Below, piece after piece: positions 8,547-17,258 of a DNA stretch of 37,370 nt. The stretch spans positions 1 to 37,370 of the forward strand of contig JACESF010000039.1 of NCBI GenBank assembly GCA_013911975.1, given 5' to 3'. Position 1 is the stretch's first letter; the number at the start of each line of letters is the position of its first letter. A program made the position numbers and the translations under genes. The notes under the pieces were generated by a model that searched no databases, was not told where the DNA came from, and saw nothing but the letters and a program-made list of their open reading frames with translations. The stretch is from Hyphomicrobiales bacterium. Its GTDB lineage: Bacteria > Pseudomonadota > Alphaproteobacteria > Rhizobiales > Xanthobacteraceae.

Positions 8547-9680
8547 CTACCTCCTCACCCCCCCGTCGATGCGGGTTTCCAGATGCTGACGCATGGCGGC
8601 CCGGTGGGAGTCGCAGCGCATGAAGTTCAGCAGCAGCGCCTGTCGGCGGGGATCTTTCCGCAGGTGTTTCGACAGGTGCCGCCCGGCCCATCGCTTCCAG
8701 CGGCCCTCGCGCCACCAGGGATTGAGGCTCTCATCGAACAGCGCGCCGTGCTCGGCGGCGAACAAGGCGAAATGGGCCGCAAGCGAAGCGTCCGAGGCGA
8801 TGATCCGAGAGGCCGCGTCCACTTCGTTGAGGATGTGCCGGGACACGGGTTCAGGCGCAAGTTCGACGCCGCGCGCAGGTCCGAAGGTCACCGGATGGCA
8901 CAGCGCGGTGACGCGGAGATCGTCGCCGCGCCCCGTGATGTCGAGGACACAGAACAATCCTTCGAACCAGCGGGGGGACGAGGAGGGGCGCGTGAACAGG
9001 AAATTGCCCAGGCCATAGAGAATGGGCCTGCCCTTGTGGAGTTCCATCCCCGACACGGCATGGGCATGGGCGACGAGTACGGCGGCGGCGCCCATGTCCA
9101 CCAGGAAGCGGCACAGTTCCACAAGGGTAGGGTGGGGAAGGGTGCTGTGCTCGTTATTGGCGTGCAGGCAGACAATCACCGCATCCGCATGAAGCTTTGC
9201 CCTCTTGATGCTGCGCGCGGCCTGGATCGGATCGAGAAGAGCGATGCGGACAGGGTCCGACAGGCGGCCGCACCATTCTTCTTCGGCGAAGGCGAGCATC
9301 GCGACCGTCATGTCCGCCGTCTCGACCAGGACCGGAGAGGGCCCGGCGGCCCCGTGGAGGCCGGCCACCAGCAGGCCGTGTGCCTCAGCTTCCCGGATGG
9401 TCGCGCTCAGGTTCGACGGGCCAAAATCCAGAGCGTGGTTGTTCGCAAGGCCGATCCCGGTCACTCCGGCCTCGGCGAGCAGTCTAAGGCTGCCGGGCCA
9501 CTGCTTCAGGTTGGGGCCTGTCTTGAAGGCGGGCGCGTCGCTGTCGGTGGAGATCGGCCCTTCGAAATTCACGAACGTGGCATCGCATTCGGCGATCGCG
9601 GCCCGCAGGTCAGGGCCCATCGTCTCCGCGAGGGTCATCGGCCGGTCGAGGAAGACGTCGCCGGCAATCCCGATCTTCAT
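8547..9680 (-). CDS. CapA-family metallophosphatase-like protein
   Basis: A 377-residue protein of the CapA (PGA_cap) family, which has a calcineurin-like metallophosphatase fold. Metal-site motifs are present in order: GD at residues 7-8 in GIAGDVFLDRP, NFEGP at 38-42, NNH at 80-82 in LANNHALDFG, CLHANNEHS around H173, and HAHAVSG with H205 and H207. The family is named for a poly-gamma-glutamate synthesis component of Bacillus, but many relatives sit in polysaccharide loci with no known reaction. No signal peptide or membrane segment is seen, so it is probably cytoplasmic. The ATG at 9680 overlaps the upstream glycosyltransferase stop (ATGA); the frame open further upstream lies inside that gene. 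Its pairing with an ATP-grasp gene two genes upstream is notable. Confidence 0.82.
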   Translation of the reverse strand: MKIGIAGDVFLDRPMTLAETMGPDLRAAIAECDATFVNFEGPISTDSDAPAFKTGPNLKQWPGSLRLLAEAGVTGIGLANNHALDFGPSNLSATIREAEAHGLLVAGLHGAAGPSPVLVETADMTVAMLAFAEEEWCGRLSDPVRIALLDPIQAARSIKRAKLHADAVIVCLHANNEHSTLPHPTLVELCRFLVDMGAAAVLVAHAHAVSGMELHKGRPILYGLGNFLFTRPSSSPRWFEGLFCVLDITGRGDDLRVTALCHPVTFGPARGVELAPEPVSRHILNEVDAASRIIASDASLAAHFALFAAEHGALFDESLNPWWREGRWKRWAGRHLSKHLRKDPRRQALLLNFMRCDSHRAAMRQHLETRIDGGVRR

Positions 9681-10819
9681 GCTTTTCCCCGCTGCAGCAT
9701 GTGCGTGATCCAGGTGGAAAATTCTCGACCCAGATGCGCGGCGCCGAAGGTTTCGCGACCCGACAGGAAGCCGGCGGTGCCGACGCGGGCCCGGGCGTCG
9801 GCGTCGGTGGCGGCCTCCGCCATTGCGCCGGCGAAGGCGGGCACGTCGTCGGGCGGAACCAGCCAGGCGGTCCGGCCGTGCTGCAGGTACCGGCCGATGT
9901 CGCTGGTGATGGTGACGATGACCGGCCGACCCGTGGCCAGATACTCTGCGAGCTTGGTGGGGAAGCCGTAAAGCGCCTGTCGGGACAGGGGGCGGCACAG
10001 CACCAGCGCATCGGCTTGCGACAGGTGGGCGCCGAGCGCGTGCTGGGGCACCGGATCGCGAAGCGCGACGCGATCTTCCAGCCCCAGCTCACGCACCAAT
10101 TCCAGGACGGCATCCTTCTCCCGCGTCGATCCATATCCGAACAGGACCAGCCGCGCGCCGTGCTCTCGCGGAAGCATGCCGAATGCCCGGATCAAGCCGA
10201 GAATGCCGTCCTTGCGTTCGACCAGTGACCCCGCATACGCGAAGGTGACAGGTGCGCCCGGCAGTGCCTCGGCCGGCGGAGGCACTGCATCCGGGAATTC
10301 GGCCACCGCCGGCAGGATCTTGGTGGGGATGCCCGGTGCCAGGTCTCGAACCATCCGGTGAAGGGCCGTCGAAATCACCGTCACGCCCGCCAGTCGCTTC
10401 AGGAAGACGCGCCGAAACGACAGCAGCAGAACCTTGCCCTTCAATCCGGGCGGTGCGACTTCGTCGGGATGCTCGGTGAGTTCGTGAAAGACCGGAATGC
10501 GTGCGAGCCGGGCCGCGACCAGGGCGCTCAGCAGGGAGAGAGGGCGGCGATCAAAGCAGAAGATGCCGTCGGTCGTTCGGGCATGCTTCAGAGTGGCAAA
10601 GGGGAGCCACAGCAGAACCGCCAATTGCAGTGGCAGCGCGCGCAGGGAGGCCGGCAGGGCGTAGACAGCTTCGGCGCGCGCTTCCGCCGCCGCGCGTTGC
10701 GGGTTCAGGAGCACACCGTCGCCACCGGATGCCGTCCAGCCGGCGATGAGCAATTGGTGGCGCTTCTGCGCGGCTCCGTCCCGGGAGAAGTCCAGGCTTG
10801 AGATGAAAAGAAGTCTCAT
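9677..10819 (-). CDS. GT4-like glycosyltransferase
   Basis: A 380-residue GT-B protein beginning MRLLFISSLDFSRDGAAQKR. The C-terminal half carries VTFAYAGSLVERKDGILGL, RLVLFGYGSTREKD and GFPTKLAEYLATGRPVIV, which mark the nucleotide-sugar binding domain of GT4-like enzymes. The start at 10819 lies one base beyond the stop of the ATP-grasp gene, so the two are tightly linked. The frame is open 17 codons upstream, but that would need a larger overlap with no benefit. Its stop overlaps the CapA-like gene by ATGA. The substrate is unknown. Confidence 0.85.
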   Translation of the reverse strand: MRLLFISSLDFSRDGAAQKRHQLLIAGWTASGGDGVLLNPQRAAAEARAEAVYALPASLRALPLQLAVLLWLPFATLKHARTTDGIFCFDRRPLSLLSALVAARLARIPVFHELTEHPDEVAPPGLKGKVLLLSFRRVFLKRLAGVTVISTALHRMVRDLAPGIPTKILPAVAEFPDAVPPPAEALPGAPVTFAYAGSLVERKDGILGLIRAFGMLPREHGARLVLFGYGSTREKDAVLELVRELGLEDRVALRDPVPQHALGAHLSQADALVLCRPLSRQALYGFPTKLAEYLATGRPVIVTITSDIGRYLQHGRTAWLVPPDDVPAFAGAMAEAATDADARARVGTAGFLSGRETFGAAHLGREFSTWITHMLQRGKA

Positions 10820-10820
10820 G

Positions 10821-11879
10821 TCACTGCCGCGATTGATAGCGGGCGATATAGGATAGCACGGCCTCTGCATACACGTGCTCGATATCGCAGATTTCCGCTT
10901 TCGGGCGCCATTCGTCGGCTCGATTATAGTAGGATTTTGAGTATTCCGCGGTGAGCGTGCCGAAGTGAAGGCACTGGAATTCGATCATCCAGAAATCTTT
11001 TCCGTCGAAGCCGATGTCGAGGGAGAGGACGGGGCAGTCGATGGTCCGGTAGATGCGGTCGGCGAACGCCATTAGATCCTTCACGACGATCGTGTCGGGC
11101 AGGTCGTGGGAAAACCGCCCGCTGCCGCTGGCCCGGAAGTCGTCCGGCCGGTTCTGACGGCTCAGGGCATAGAAGCGATCGCCGAAGCAGAGCACCTTGA
11201 TGTCCCCGCTCAGGTTCCGGATCATATTCTGTGAGATGAACTTGTCCCGATGCAGCGAGCGGGGATGCCACCACGAATACAGCGCGCGCTTGGCCTTCTC
11301 TCGCAGGATCTCGTTCCAGGTGAGCCTCGACCGGGAGATCCGGGCGGCCGCCGCCTCCATCTGCGCCGGTGTATCGGCTTTACAGACACCCGCGGACCCG
11401 GCGCCCGCCGCCGTCTTGAGCACCTGAGGATAGGACAGGAACGCGGAAACGGCCTTCGCTTCCTCCGCGCAGCCGAGCAATCGCGTCTTCAGGCGCGCAG
11501 CCTCGTCGGGAAAGAGCACATATCGCAGCCCTTCCATCATGGTCTTATTGTGATGGGCCCGCAGGAGTTCGACCCGTGGAAGAAGGATCCCGCCCTTCAG
11601 ATGGATGGTCCAGACCACATCTTCTATATATGACTTATAGCGAAGGTCGCTGTCCTCAGACGATGTGTAAAGGATGAACTTTCCGGAAAAATCTTCATTA
11701 AGATCGATATCAGATATCGCTATTTTATTTAACTTTATATTCTCATTTGAGAAATATTTTTCTATTTTATCGATATCCATCGATGTATTTTTTTTCATTG
11801 ATGAAATATTCGAGCAAAATGCTCCTTTGTAATCTTTGATGACAAGAATTTCGGTGCTTGGCGCGATGGTGTCGTTCAT
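10821..11879 (-). CDS. ATP-grasp family protein of the polysaccharide locus
   Basis: A 352-residue protein whose second half reads as an ATP-grasp fold. A lysine and glycine-rich loop occurs at residues 155-164 (KTAAGAGSAG). RQNRPDDFRASGSG occupies 241-254. The C-terminal metal/ATP part includes LSLDIGFDGKDF (286-296) and E300 in WMIEFQ. ATP-grasp enzymes activate carboxylates as acyl phosphates and usually join them to an amine or thiol; the partner here is unknown. Residues 1 to about 85 are rich in lysine, isoleucine and asparagine and are encoded by strikingly A/T-rich DNA (about 11640-11830), unlike the rest of the gene, so the N-terminal part may have a different origin. It is tightly linked to the following GT4 and CapA-like genes. 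Assignment to ATP-grasp is good; function is not known. Confidence 0.75.
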   Translation of the reverse strand: MNDTIAPSTEILVIKDYKGAFCSNISSMKKNTSMDIDKIEKYFSNENIKLNKIAISDIDLNEDFSGKFILYTSSEDSDLRYKSYIEDVVWTIHLKGGILLPRVELLRAHHNKTMMEGLRYVLFPDEAARLKTRLLGCAEEAKAVSAFLSYPQVLKTAAGAGSAGVCKADTPAQMEAAAARISRSRLTWNEILREKAKRALYSWWHPRSLHRDKFISQNMIRNLSGDIKVLCFGDRFYALSRQNRPDDFRASGSGRFSHDLPDTIVVKDLMAFADRIYRTIDCPVLSLDIGFDGKDFWMIEFQCLHFGTLTAEYSKSYYNRADEWRPKAEICDIEHVYAEAVLSYIARYQSRQ

Positions 11880-11969
11880 TGTCCGGCGCTCACCCGCTTG
11901 GGTTCCTGCGTGAGTGGAAGCCCTGCGATCCTGGGATCTAATGCTCGGTCGCTGGTATGGCGATTTCGC

Positions 11970-12518
11970 TCACCGCTCGTCATTCAACCACTCTTTATAG
12001 TATTCCCGGATCGCCTCGGCCTTCTGGGCGGCCGGCATGTGCCCGAAGCCGAGCGATTTTTCTTTCATTCGCTCCAGGTAGGCGTCCGTGGTGCAGATGA
12101 AGCGGGCCGGAACGCCGGCATAGACGCAGCCGTCGGGAATGCTCCGGGTCACGATGGAGCCCGCGCCGATGATGCACCGGTTCCCGATGCTGACGCCGGG
12201 AAGGATGATGCTTCTGATACCGATATAGACGTCGTCGCCGATCTCGATGGGTGCGGTCCATTCGAGGGTGGGATGGTCCTTGCGCAGGATCAGGGTGCCC
12301 CCGTCATGCGTCACGAACTGCACGTCGGCCGTAATGTAAACGTTTGAGCCGATGCGAATGAGCCAGGGCTCAGATCCGAACGTGCTCCGTCTCAGGCCGT
12401 AGAACCGGACATTGCTTCCGAGCCGAACGCCGAGGGAGCGCGCGAAGCCGCAGGGATCCCGCGCGGCATGCAGGCGGTCTCGCAGCCCCCGTACGGCACT
12501 GGTCAGGAAGGAGAGCAT
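11970..12518 (-). CDS. Left-handed beta-helix (hexapeptide) acetyltransferase
   Basis: A 182-residue acyltransferase of the maltose/galactoside acetyltransferase or WbbJ type. Hexapeptide repeats run from about residue 55 to 135, for example IRIGSNVYITADVQF, PIEIGDDVYIGIRSIILPG and IGNRCIIGAGSIVTRSI, ending with the usual VYAGVPARFI cap. The catalytic histidine expected in such enzymes is probably H71 in FVTHDGG. Likely role: O-acetylation, or less likely N-acetylation, of a sugar in the repeat unit using acetyl-CoA. It starts just after the flippase gene stop and precedes the ATP-grasp gene by 90 bases, which hold no other gene. Confidence 0.88.
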   Translation of the reverse strand: MLSFLTSAVRGLRDRLHAARDPCGFARSLGVRLGSNVRFYGLRRSTFGSEPWLIRIGSNVYITADVQFVTHDGGTLILRKDHPTLEWTAPIEIGDDVYIGIRSIILPGVSIGNRCIIGAGSIVTRSIPDGCVYAGVPARFICTTDAYLERMKEKSLGFGHMPAAQKAEAIREYYKEWLNDER

Positions 12519-12519
12519 G

Positions 12520-13818
12520 TCACGTCCCTTTGGTGCCGACGATGACGGGCGGCGGCAGGATGAACACGAGATAGCCGATGAAGGTTATGCAGGGGATCAC
12601 CCAGATATTGTCGCCGTTGAAAAGCCAGATCTTCAACGGCACGCAGATTGCCAGCATGAACGCCCATCCGATCAATTGGGGGCGGATGAAGCCGCGGGCG
12701 TTCAGCAGCATGATGAAGGGCGAGGCGGCGGCCGTCGCCGTGTAGAGAGCGGAGATGAAGCCCAACAGCTCGGTCTGGTCCGGAAGCGGGCGGCCCACCC
12801 ACAAGCGGATGATGGTTTCCCCGAAAAGGGTCAGCCCGGCGCCCACCACCGCGATGGCGCAGGCACCCCCGAGGCTTGAAAGAAGGGCGTGGCGCCGGAT
12901 CCATCGCTGGTCGCCCTTCGCCAGGGCTTCGCCGAAGGCGGGCCACAGAGGAAGGTTGGCGCTGGTGATGATCAGCCCCAGCAGCGCGCCCAGCTTCGAG
13001 GCGATGGAGAAGGGGGTGACGGCGTCCGGGCCCGCCTTGTAGGCGATGATCAGGGGATCGCTGTTGAGGGCCGCGGTGGTGAGGAGCGAGAGGAGCAGGA
13101 AGCGGCTGCCCATGGAGATCAGCGCCTTCGCCGTCTCGGCCGAGATCGCCCCGGGGCGCGGCGTCAGGTCCGGGAAGCGCCGGAACTCGGCCACGGTGGA
13201 GGCCAGAAGGGCGAGCGTGGGCGCGAGGGAATAGGCGAGCACCGCCACCCAGGGCGCGGCGCCGAGATGGATGGCGCCGAGGCACAGGCCCACCGACAGG
13301 AGCGAGCCGAGGAATTGCCAGGCGTTCGTCTGCCAGACCCTCTGGCGCGCATACATCACCTTCTGGATCAGGCTGGTGGGAACCCCGACGATGAAGGCGC
13401 AGAAGGTGGCCGCGATGATGCCGTGGGATTGCGGCGCGAGCCCGAGGTCCAGCGTGTCCGCGAGGGCCATGAACAGGCCGAACGCCACCAGGAGCAGCAC
13501 GGACATGCCGGTCAGCGCCGCATAGGCGCTGGAGACCAGGCTGCGCATCTGCGCCTTGTCGTTGGCGCCGTAGGCCCGCGCGAGCTTGGTGATCAGGCCG
13601 TTGCCGATGCCGAGGTCCGAGAAGGCGGCGAGGGTCGTGGCGGAGACCGCCGTCATCCAGATGCCGAAATCCACCGGTCCCAGATGATGGAGCATGGCCG
13701 GGATGACGATGAACGGGGCGAGCAGGGACGCGCCGCGTCCGGCCGCGCCCCCGAGGATGCCGAGGACGAGGCGGTAGGTTCTCTCTCTGGATACGCTGGC
13801 GGCCATGTGCGCGGACAT
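12520..13818 (-). CDS. wzx: Wzx-type polysaccharide flippase
   Basis: A 432-residue polytopic membrane protein with about twelve hydrophobic segments and no large soluble domain, matching the MATE/MVF-related polysaccharide transporter group. The N-terminal stretch around LGPVDFGIWMTAVSATTLAA followed by FSDLGIGNGLITKLARAYG is characteristic of Wzx-like O-unit translocases. It would flip the undecaprenyl-linked repeat to the periplasmic face for the polymerase. A second in-frame ATG lies at 13806 (MAASV) and could be the start. The downstream acetyltransferase begins one base after the stop. Confidence 0.85.
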   Translation of the reverse strand: MSAHMAASVSRERTYRLVLGILGGAAGRGASLLAPFIVIPAMLHHLGPVDFGIWMTAVSATTLAAFSDLGIGNGLITKLARAYGANDKAQMRSLVSSAYAALTGMSVLLLVAFGLFMALADTLDLGLAPQSHGIIAATFCAFIVGVPTSLIQKVMYARQRVWQTNAWQFLGSLLSVGLCLGAIHLGAAPWVAVLAYSLAPTLALLASTVAEFRRFPDLTPRPGAISAETAKALISMGSRFLLLSLLTTAALNSDPLIIAYKAGPDAVTPFSIASKLGALLGLIITSANLPLWPAFGEALAKGDQRWIRRHALLSSLGGACAIAVVGAGLTLFGETIIRLWVGRPLPDQTELLGFISALYTATAAASPFIMLLNARGFIRPQLIGWAFMLAICVPLKIWLFNGDNIWVIPCITFIGYLVFILPPPVIVGTKGT

Positions 13819-13886
13819 TCGGGTGCGGGTGCGGCCGCGTCAAGCCGCGCTCAGCGCGGGCATCGGCACGCGCCGCGCGCGACGGC

Positions 13887-13902
13887 GGGCCGGGTCCGGC
13901 CC
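13887..13902 (-). terminator. GC-rich hairpin between dehydrogenase and flippase genes
   Basis: GGGCCGG and CCGGCCC face each other almost directly, immediately after the stop of the nucleotide-sugar dehydrogenase gene. The loop is too tight as written and would open by one or two pairs. There is no U tract, so it is more likely a pause or mRNA-stability element than a true terminator. Confidence 0.25.
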
Positions 13903-13905
13903 GGC

Positions 13906-15183
13906 TCAGAGCCGCGCATCGGAGAGGGCCTTCTCGAAGATGCCCTTCACGTCGAACAGAACGGCATGCGGCCGGCCGAGCGCGCGGATGCGGCCGGCGC
14001 CCATCTCCACGAACTCCCGGTGCGAGACCGCGACGATGATGCCGTCATAGGTGTCCTGCTGCGGCGGGCTGGCGAGGATCGTCACCCCTTCGCCCACGGC
14101 GCCGGGGGACACCTCCGCGACAGGGTCGTAGAGGTGGACGTCGGCGCTGCAGCCCTTGAGGAAGGCGAGGATGTCGAACACCCGGGAATTGCGCGTGTCC
14201 GGGCAATCCTCCTTGAAGGTGAGCCCCAGGACCAGGATCTTGGCGCCGACCACGTTCAGGCCCTTGCGCAGCATCATGAGCGTGAACTGCTCCGCCACAT
14301 AGGTGCCCATGCGGTCATTGATGCGGCGGCCCGAGAGGATGACTTCGGGATGGTAGCCCACGGTCTGCGCCCGGTGGGTGAGGTAATAGGGATCGACGCC
14401 GATGCAGTGCCCGCCCACGAGGCCGGGGCGGAAGGGAAGGAAGTTCCACTTGGTGCGGGCCGCCGCCAGCACCTCGCCGGTGTCGAGGTCGAGCCGGGCG
14501 AACAGGATGGCCAGCTCGTTCATCAGCGCGATGTTCACGTCGCGCTGGGTGTTCTCGATCACCTTCGCCGCCTCCGCCACCTCGATGGAGGGCGCGCGAT
14601 GGGTGCCGGCGGTGACGATGGAGGCGTAGAGGGCGTCGATGGCCTCCGCCGCCTCCGGCGTGGAGCCGCTCGTCACCTTGACGATGTCGGGCAGGCGGTG
14701 GGCCTTGTCACCGGGATTGATCCGCTCGGGGCTGTAGCCGAGATGGAAGCCCACATCGAGCTTGAGGCCGGACGCCGCTTCGAGGATCGGGGCGCACACC
14801 TGCCGCGTGCAGCCGGGATAGACGGTGGATTCGTAGATGACCACCGCGCCCTCGCTCATGACAGAGCCGACGAACCGCGAGGCGGAGGCCAGGATCGTCA
14901 GGTCCGGCTGGCAGGCGGCGTCCACCGGGGTGGGAACAGCGACGATGAACACCCGGCAGGCGCGCAGATCCTCGATGTCGGCGGTGAAGCTCAGGCCGGC
15001 CGCGTCCGCGAGGGTGGCGGCGTCCACCTCGCCGGTGCGGTCGAGGCCGGCATTCAGCTCGGCCACGCGCTGCTCGTTCACGTCGAAGCCGACCACCGTC
15101 CGCTTCCGGCCGAATTCCACCGCGATGGGCAGCCCGACATAGCCGAGGCCGACCACGGCGATGGGACTTTGGGAGAGATCCAT
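13906..15183 (-). CDS. tviB: UDP-N-acetylhexosamine 6-dehydrogenase, TviB/WbpO type
   Basis: A 425-residue UDP-glucose/GDP-mannose dehydrogenase superfamily enzyme that oxidises C6 of a UDP-HexNAc to the uronic acid with two NAD+. The NAD motif GLGYVG is at residues 12-17. YESTVYPG and LGYSPERINPGD follow in the middle. The catalytic cysteine lies in GGHCIGVDPYYL (C260), and LGLTFKEDCPDTRNS marks the C-terminal domain. The close match to the VipA/TviB/WbpO pattern favours UDP-GlcNAc or UDP-GalNAc over UDP-glucose as substrate. It follows the membrane dehydratase gene by 16 bases and has a reasonable AAGG ribosome site. The expected product is UDP-GlcNAcA or UDP-GalNAcA. Confidence 0.9.
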   Translation of the reverse strand: MDLSQSPIAVVGLGYVGLPIAVEFGRKRTVVGFDVNEQRVAELNAGLDRTGEVDAATLADAAGLSFTADIEDLRACRVFIVAVPTPVDAACQPDLTILASASRFVGSVMSEGAVVIYESTVYPGCTRQVCAPILEAASGLKLDVGFHLGYSPERINPGDKAHRLPDIVKVTSGSTPEAAEAIDALYASIVTAGTHRAPSIEVAEAAKVIENTQRDVNIALMNELAILFARLDLDTGEVLAAARTKWNFLPFRPGLVGGHCIGVDPYYLTHRAQTVGYHPEVILSGRRINDRMGTYVAEQFTLMMLRKGLNVVGAKILVLGLTFKEDCPDTRNSRVFDILAFLKGCSADVHLYDPVAEVSPGAVGEGVTILASPPQQDTYDGIIVAVSHREFVEMGAGRIRALGRPHAVLFDVKGIFEKALSDARL

Positions 15184-15199
15184 CGGAATGACCTTGTCC

Positions 15200-17191
15200 T
15201 TAGCTCTGCGCCTTCAGGTGCGGCCTCTGGGCAGAGGGGACGGCGCCGGCCTTGCGGGCCGTGTGGGTGGGGGGCTCCACGCCTGTCCGGTCGGCGGCGC
15301 GGGCGGTCTCGCCGGAGGGCGTGTAGCCGAGCGGAAGGGCCTGGAGAATGCGGATCGCCCCGTCCGGGTCGTTGCACAGGCAGGTTTCGCGCAGGCGCTG
15401 CATGTGCGGCACCAGCAGCGCCCAGTCCATCGAGGTCTCGAGGTCGGTGAGAATGCGCGGATGCGAGGTGGGCGTGGCGGCGGAGGTGACCAGCAGTTCC
15501 TCGTAGAGCTTCTCGCCGGGGCGCAGGCCCGAGAAGGTGATGCGGATGGCCCCGGCCTCGTCCTCGGCGGCGCGGCCGCCCTCCTGGTCGATGACGGCGC
15601 GCTGGCCATGCAGCCGCACCATCCGCCGGGCGAGGTCCACGATGCGCACCGGGCTTCCCATGTCGAGCACGAACACGTCGCCGCCTCGCGCCAGGGCCCC
15701 CGCCTGGATCACAAGCTGCGCGGCCTCCTGCACCGTCATGAAATAGCGCACGATCTCCGGATGGGTGACGGTGATGGGGCCGCCCGCCGCGATCTGCCGG
15801 TGGAACAGCGGCACGACCGAGCCGGAGGAGCCCAGCACGTTGCCGAACCGGACCATGGAGAAGATGGTCGCGCCATGGCGCTTGGCCATGGCCTGGATGA
15901 TCAGCTCCGCCATGCGCTTGGAGGCGCCCATCACGTTGGTGGGGCGCACCGCCTTGTCGGTGGAGATGAGCACGAAGGCGGACACGCCTGCCTCCACGGC
16001 GGCCTCGGCGGTGGCAAGCGTGCCGAGCACGTTGTTGCTCACGGCGGCGAGGATGTTCCCCTCCACCAGGGGCACGTGCTTGTAGGCGGCGGCGTGGAAC
16101 ACCGTCTGGACGCGATGCCCGCGCATGACGGCGCGCAGCAGCGCCTCGTCCTGCACCGAGCCGATCAGCGGCACGATGCGCACCGGCAGCGCCAGCGTGG
16201 CGACCGTCTGCTCGATCTCCTCTGCGATGGTGTAGAGGGCATATTCGGAGACGTCGAACAGCAGCAGCTCGCGCACGCCCTGGCACACGATCTGGCGGCA
16301 CAGTTCGGAGCCGATGGAGCCGCCGGCGCCCGTCACCATCACCACCTTGCCGCGGATATTGGCGTCCAGCAAAGCCGCGTCCGGGGGAATGGGGTCGCGG
16401 CCGAGAAGATCCTCGATGGCCACGTCCTGGATCTGGGAGACGGCGGCGCGGCCGGCGACGATGTCCGCCATGCCGGGAACGGTGTTGACCCGCACTGGCA
16501 GCGGCTCCAGCCGGTGCAGGATGGCCTGCCGCTGGCCGAGGGTGGCGCTGGGAATGGCGAGGAGCACCATCTCCACGTTGAATTCGGAGATCAGCCAGGG
16601 CAGGCGGTCGGGCGAATAGACCTTCCGCCCGCCGATCTCGCGCTTGTGGAGCTTGTTTGAATCGTCGACGAACGCGATCGGCAGATATTCCTTGCTCTCC
16701 AGCAGGGAGGCGAGGAGCTGGCGGCCGGAATCTCCCGCGCCATAGATGACCACCCGGCTCTTGAGCCGCGCCTCGCGCTGGAAATGCAGCCACTTGATGA
16801 AGACGCGGATGCCGGCCAGCGTGATGAAGGCGATGGGGAAATAGATCAGCGGCAGCGAACGGGGAATGAAGATGGCGGTGGTGTATTTGAGGACGAAATA
16901 AAGCAGGGACGACAGGATGCATCCCAGGAAGATGATCCGCGTGCCCTTGCCGGATATGTGGCGGACCACCGCCCGGTAGAAGCCCATCCGCTCGAAGATG
17001 AACAGGGAGACCGGGATGACGATGGCGGGCGCCACCCAGGAAGAAAGCGTGGCGACGAAGCTGAAGGTATCGAGGCGAAGCGCAAGGGCGAAGAAATAGC
17101 TGAACGCCAACGCGGCCGCGTCGCATGCGAGAAGCAGCGCGCGCTTCAGACGTCGGTCCATCTCGAAAATGGCGTTCAGGTATTTATTCAT
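15200..17191 (-). CDS. Membrane-bound UDP-HexNAc 4,6-dehydratase, WbpM/PglF type
   Basis: A 663-residue protein with four N-terminal membrane segments (about residues 18-125), a CoA-binding-like Rossmann domain beginning RVVIYGAGDSGRQLL, and a C-terminal SDR domain with TGAGGSIG at 287-294. STDKAVRP is followed by MGASK, giving M421 and K425 in place of YxxxK. This methionine variant is known for the large WbpM/PglF dehydratases. The product would be UDP-4-keto-6-deoxy-GlcNAc, the natural substrate for the DegT aminotransferase encoded just upstream. The start ATG follows a run of A residues and only a weak GAGAA ribosome site. The length fits the family. Confidence 0.9.
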   Translation of the reverse strand: MNKYLNAIFEMDRRLKRALLLACDAAALAFSYFFALALRLDTFSFVATLSSWVAPAIVIPVSLFIFERMGFYRAVVRHISGKGTRIIFLGCILSSLLYFVLKYTTAIFIPRSLPLIYFPIAFITLAGIRVFIKWLHFQREARLKSRVVIYGAGDSGRQLLASLLESKEYLPIAFVDDSNKLHKREIGGRKVYSPDRLPWLISEFNVEMVLLAIPSATLGQRQAILHRLEPLPVRVNTVPGMADIVAGRAAVSQIQDVAIEDLLGRDPIPPDAALLDANIRGKVVMVTGAGGSIGSELCRQIVCQGVRELLLFDVSEYALYTIAEEIEQTVATLALPVRIVPLIGSVQDEALLRAVMRGHRVQTVFHAAAYKHVPLVEGNILAAVSNNVLGTLATAEAAVEAGVSAFVLISTDKAVRPTNVMGASKRMAELIIQAMAKRHGATIFSMVRFGNVLGSSGSVVPLFHRQIAAGGPITVTHPEIVRYFMTVQEAAQLVIQAGALARGGDVFVLDMGSPVRIVDLARRMVRLHGQRAVIDQEGGRAAEDEAGAIRITFSGLRPGEKLYEELLVTSAATPTSHPRILTDLETSMDWALLVPHMQRLRETCLCNDPDGAIRILQALPLGYTPSGETARAADRTGVEPPTHTARKAGAVPSAQRPHLKAQS

Positions 17192-17258
17192 TTTTTTCTA
17201 ATTCTCATCTGCGGCTCGTCGTGGAGGGCAGATCTTAAAAGTGTTCACGCGTCGGTGA

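Noticed and set aside
12889..15450. Very long plus-strand open frame opposite the flippase and dehydrogenase genes.
   Set aside because: It lies antisense to two clear protein families, is Arg/Gly/Asp/His-rich and shows no motif. Such shadow frames are common in GC-rich DNA.
15078..17126. Minus-strand open frame of 682 codons overlapping the membrane dehydratase gene.
   Set aside because: It shares the strand but not the frame of the dehydratase, is Arg/His/Gly-rich, and lacks any motif. The other frame contains all family signatures.
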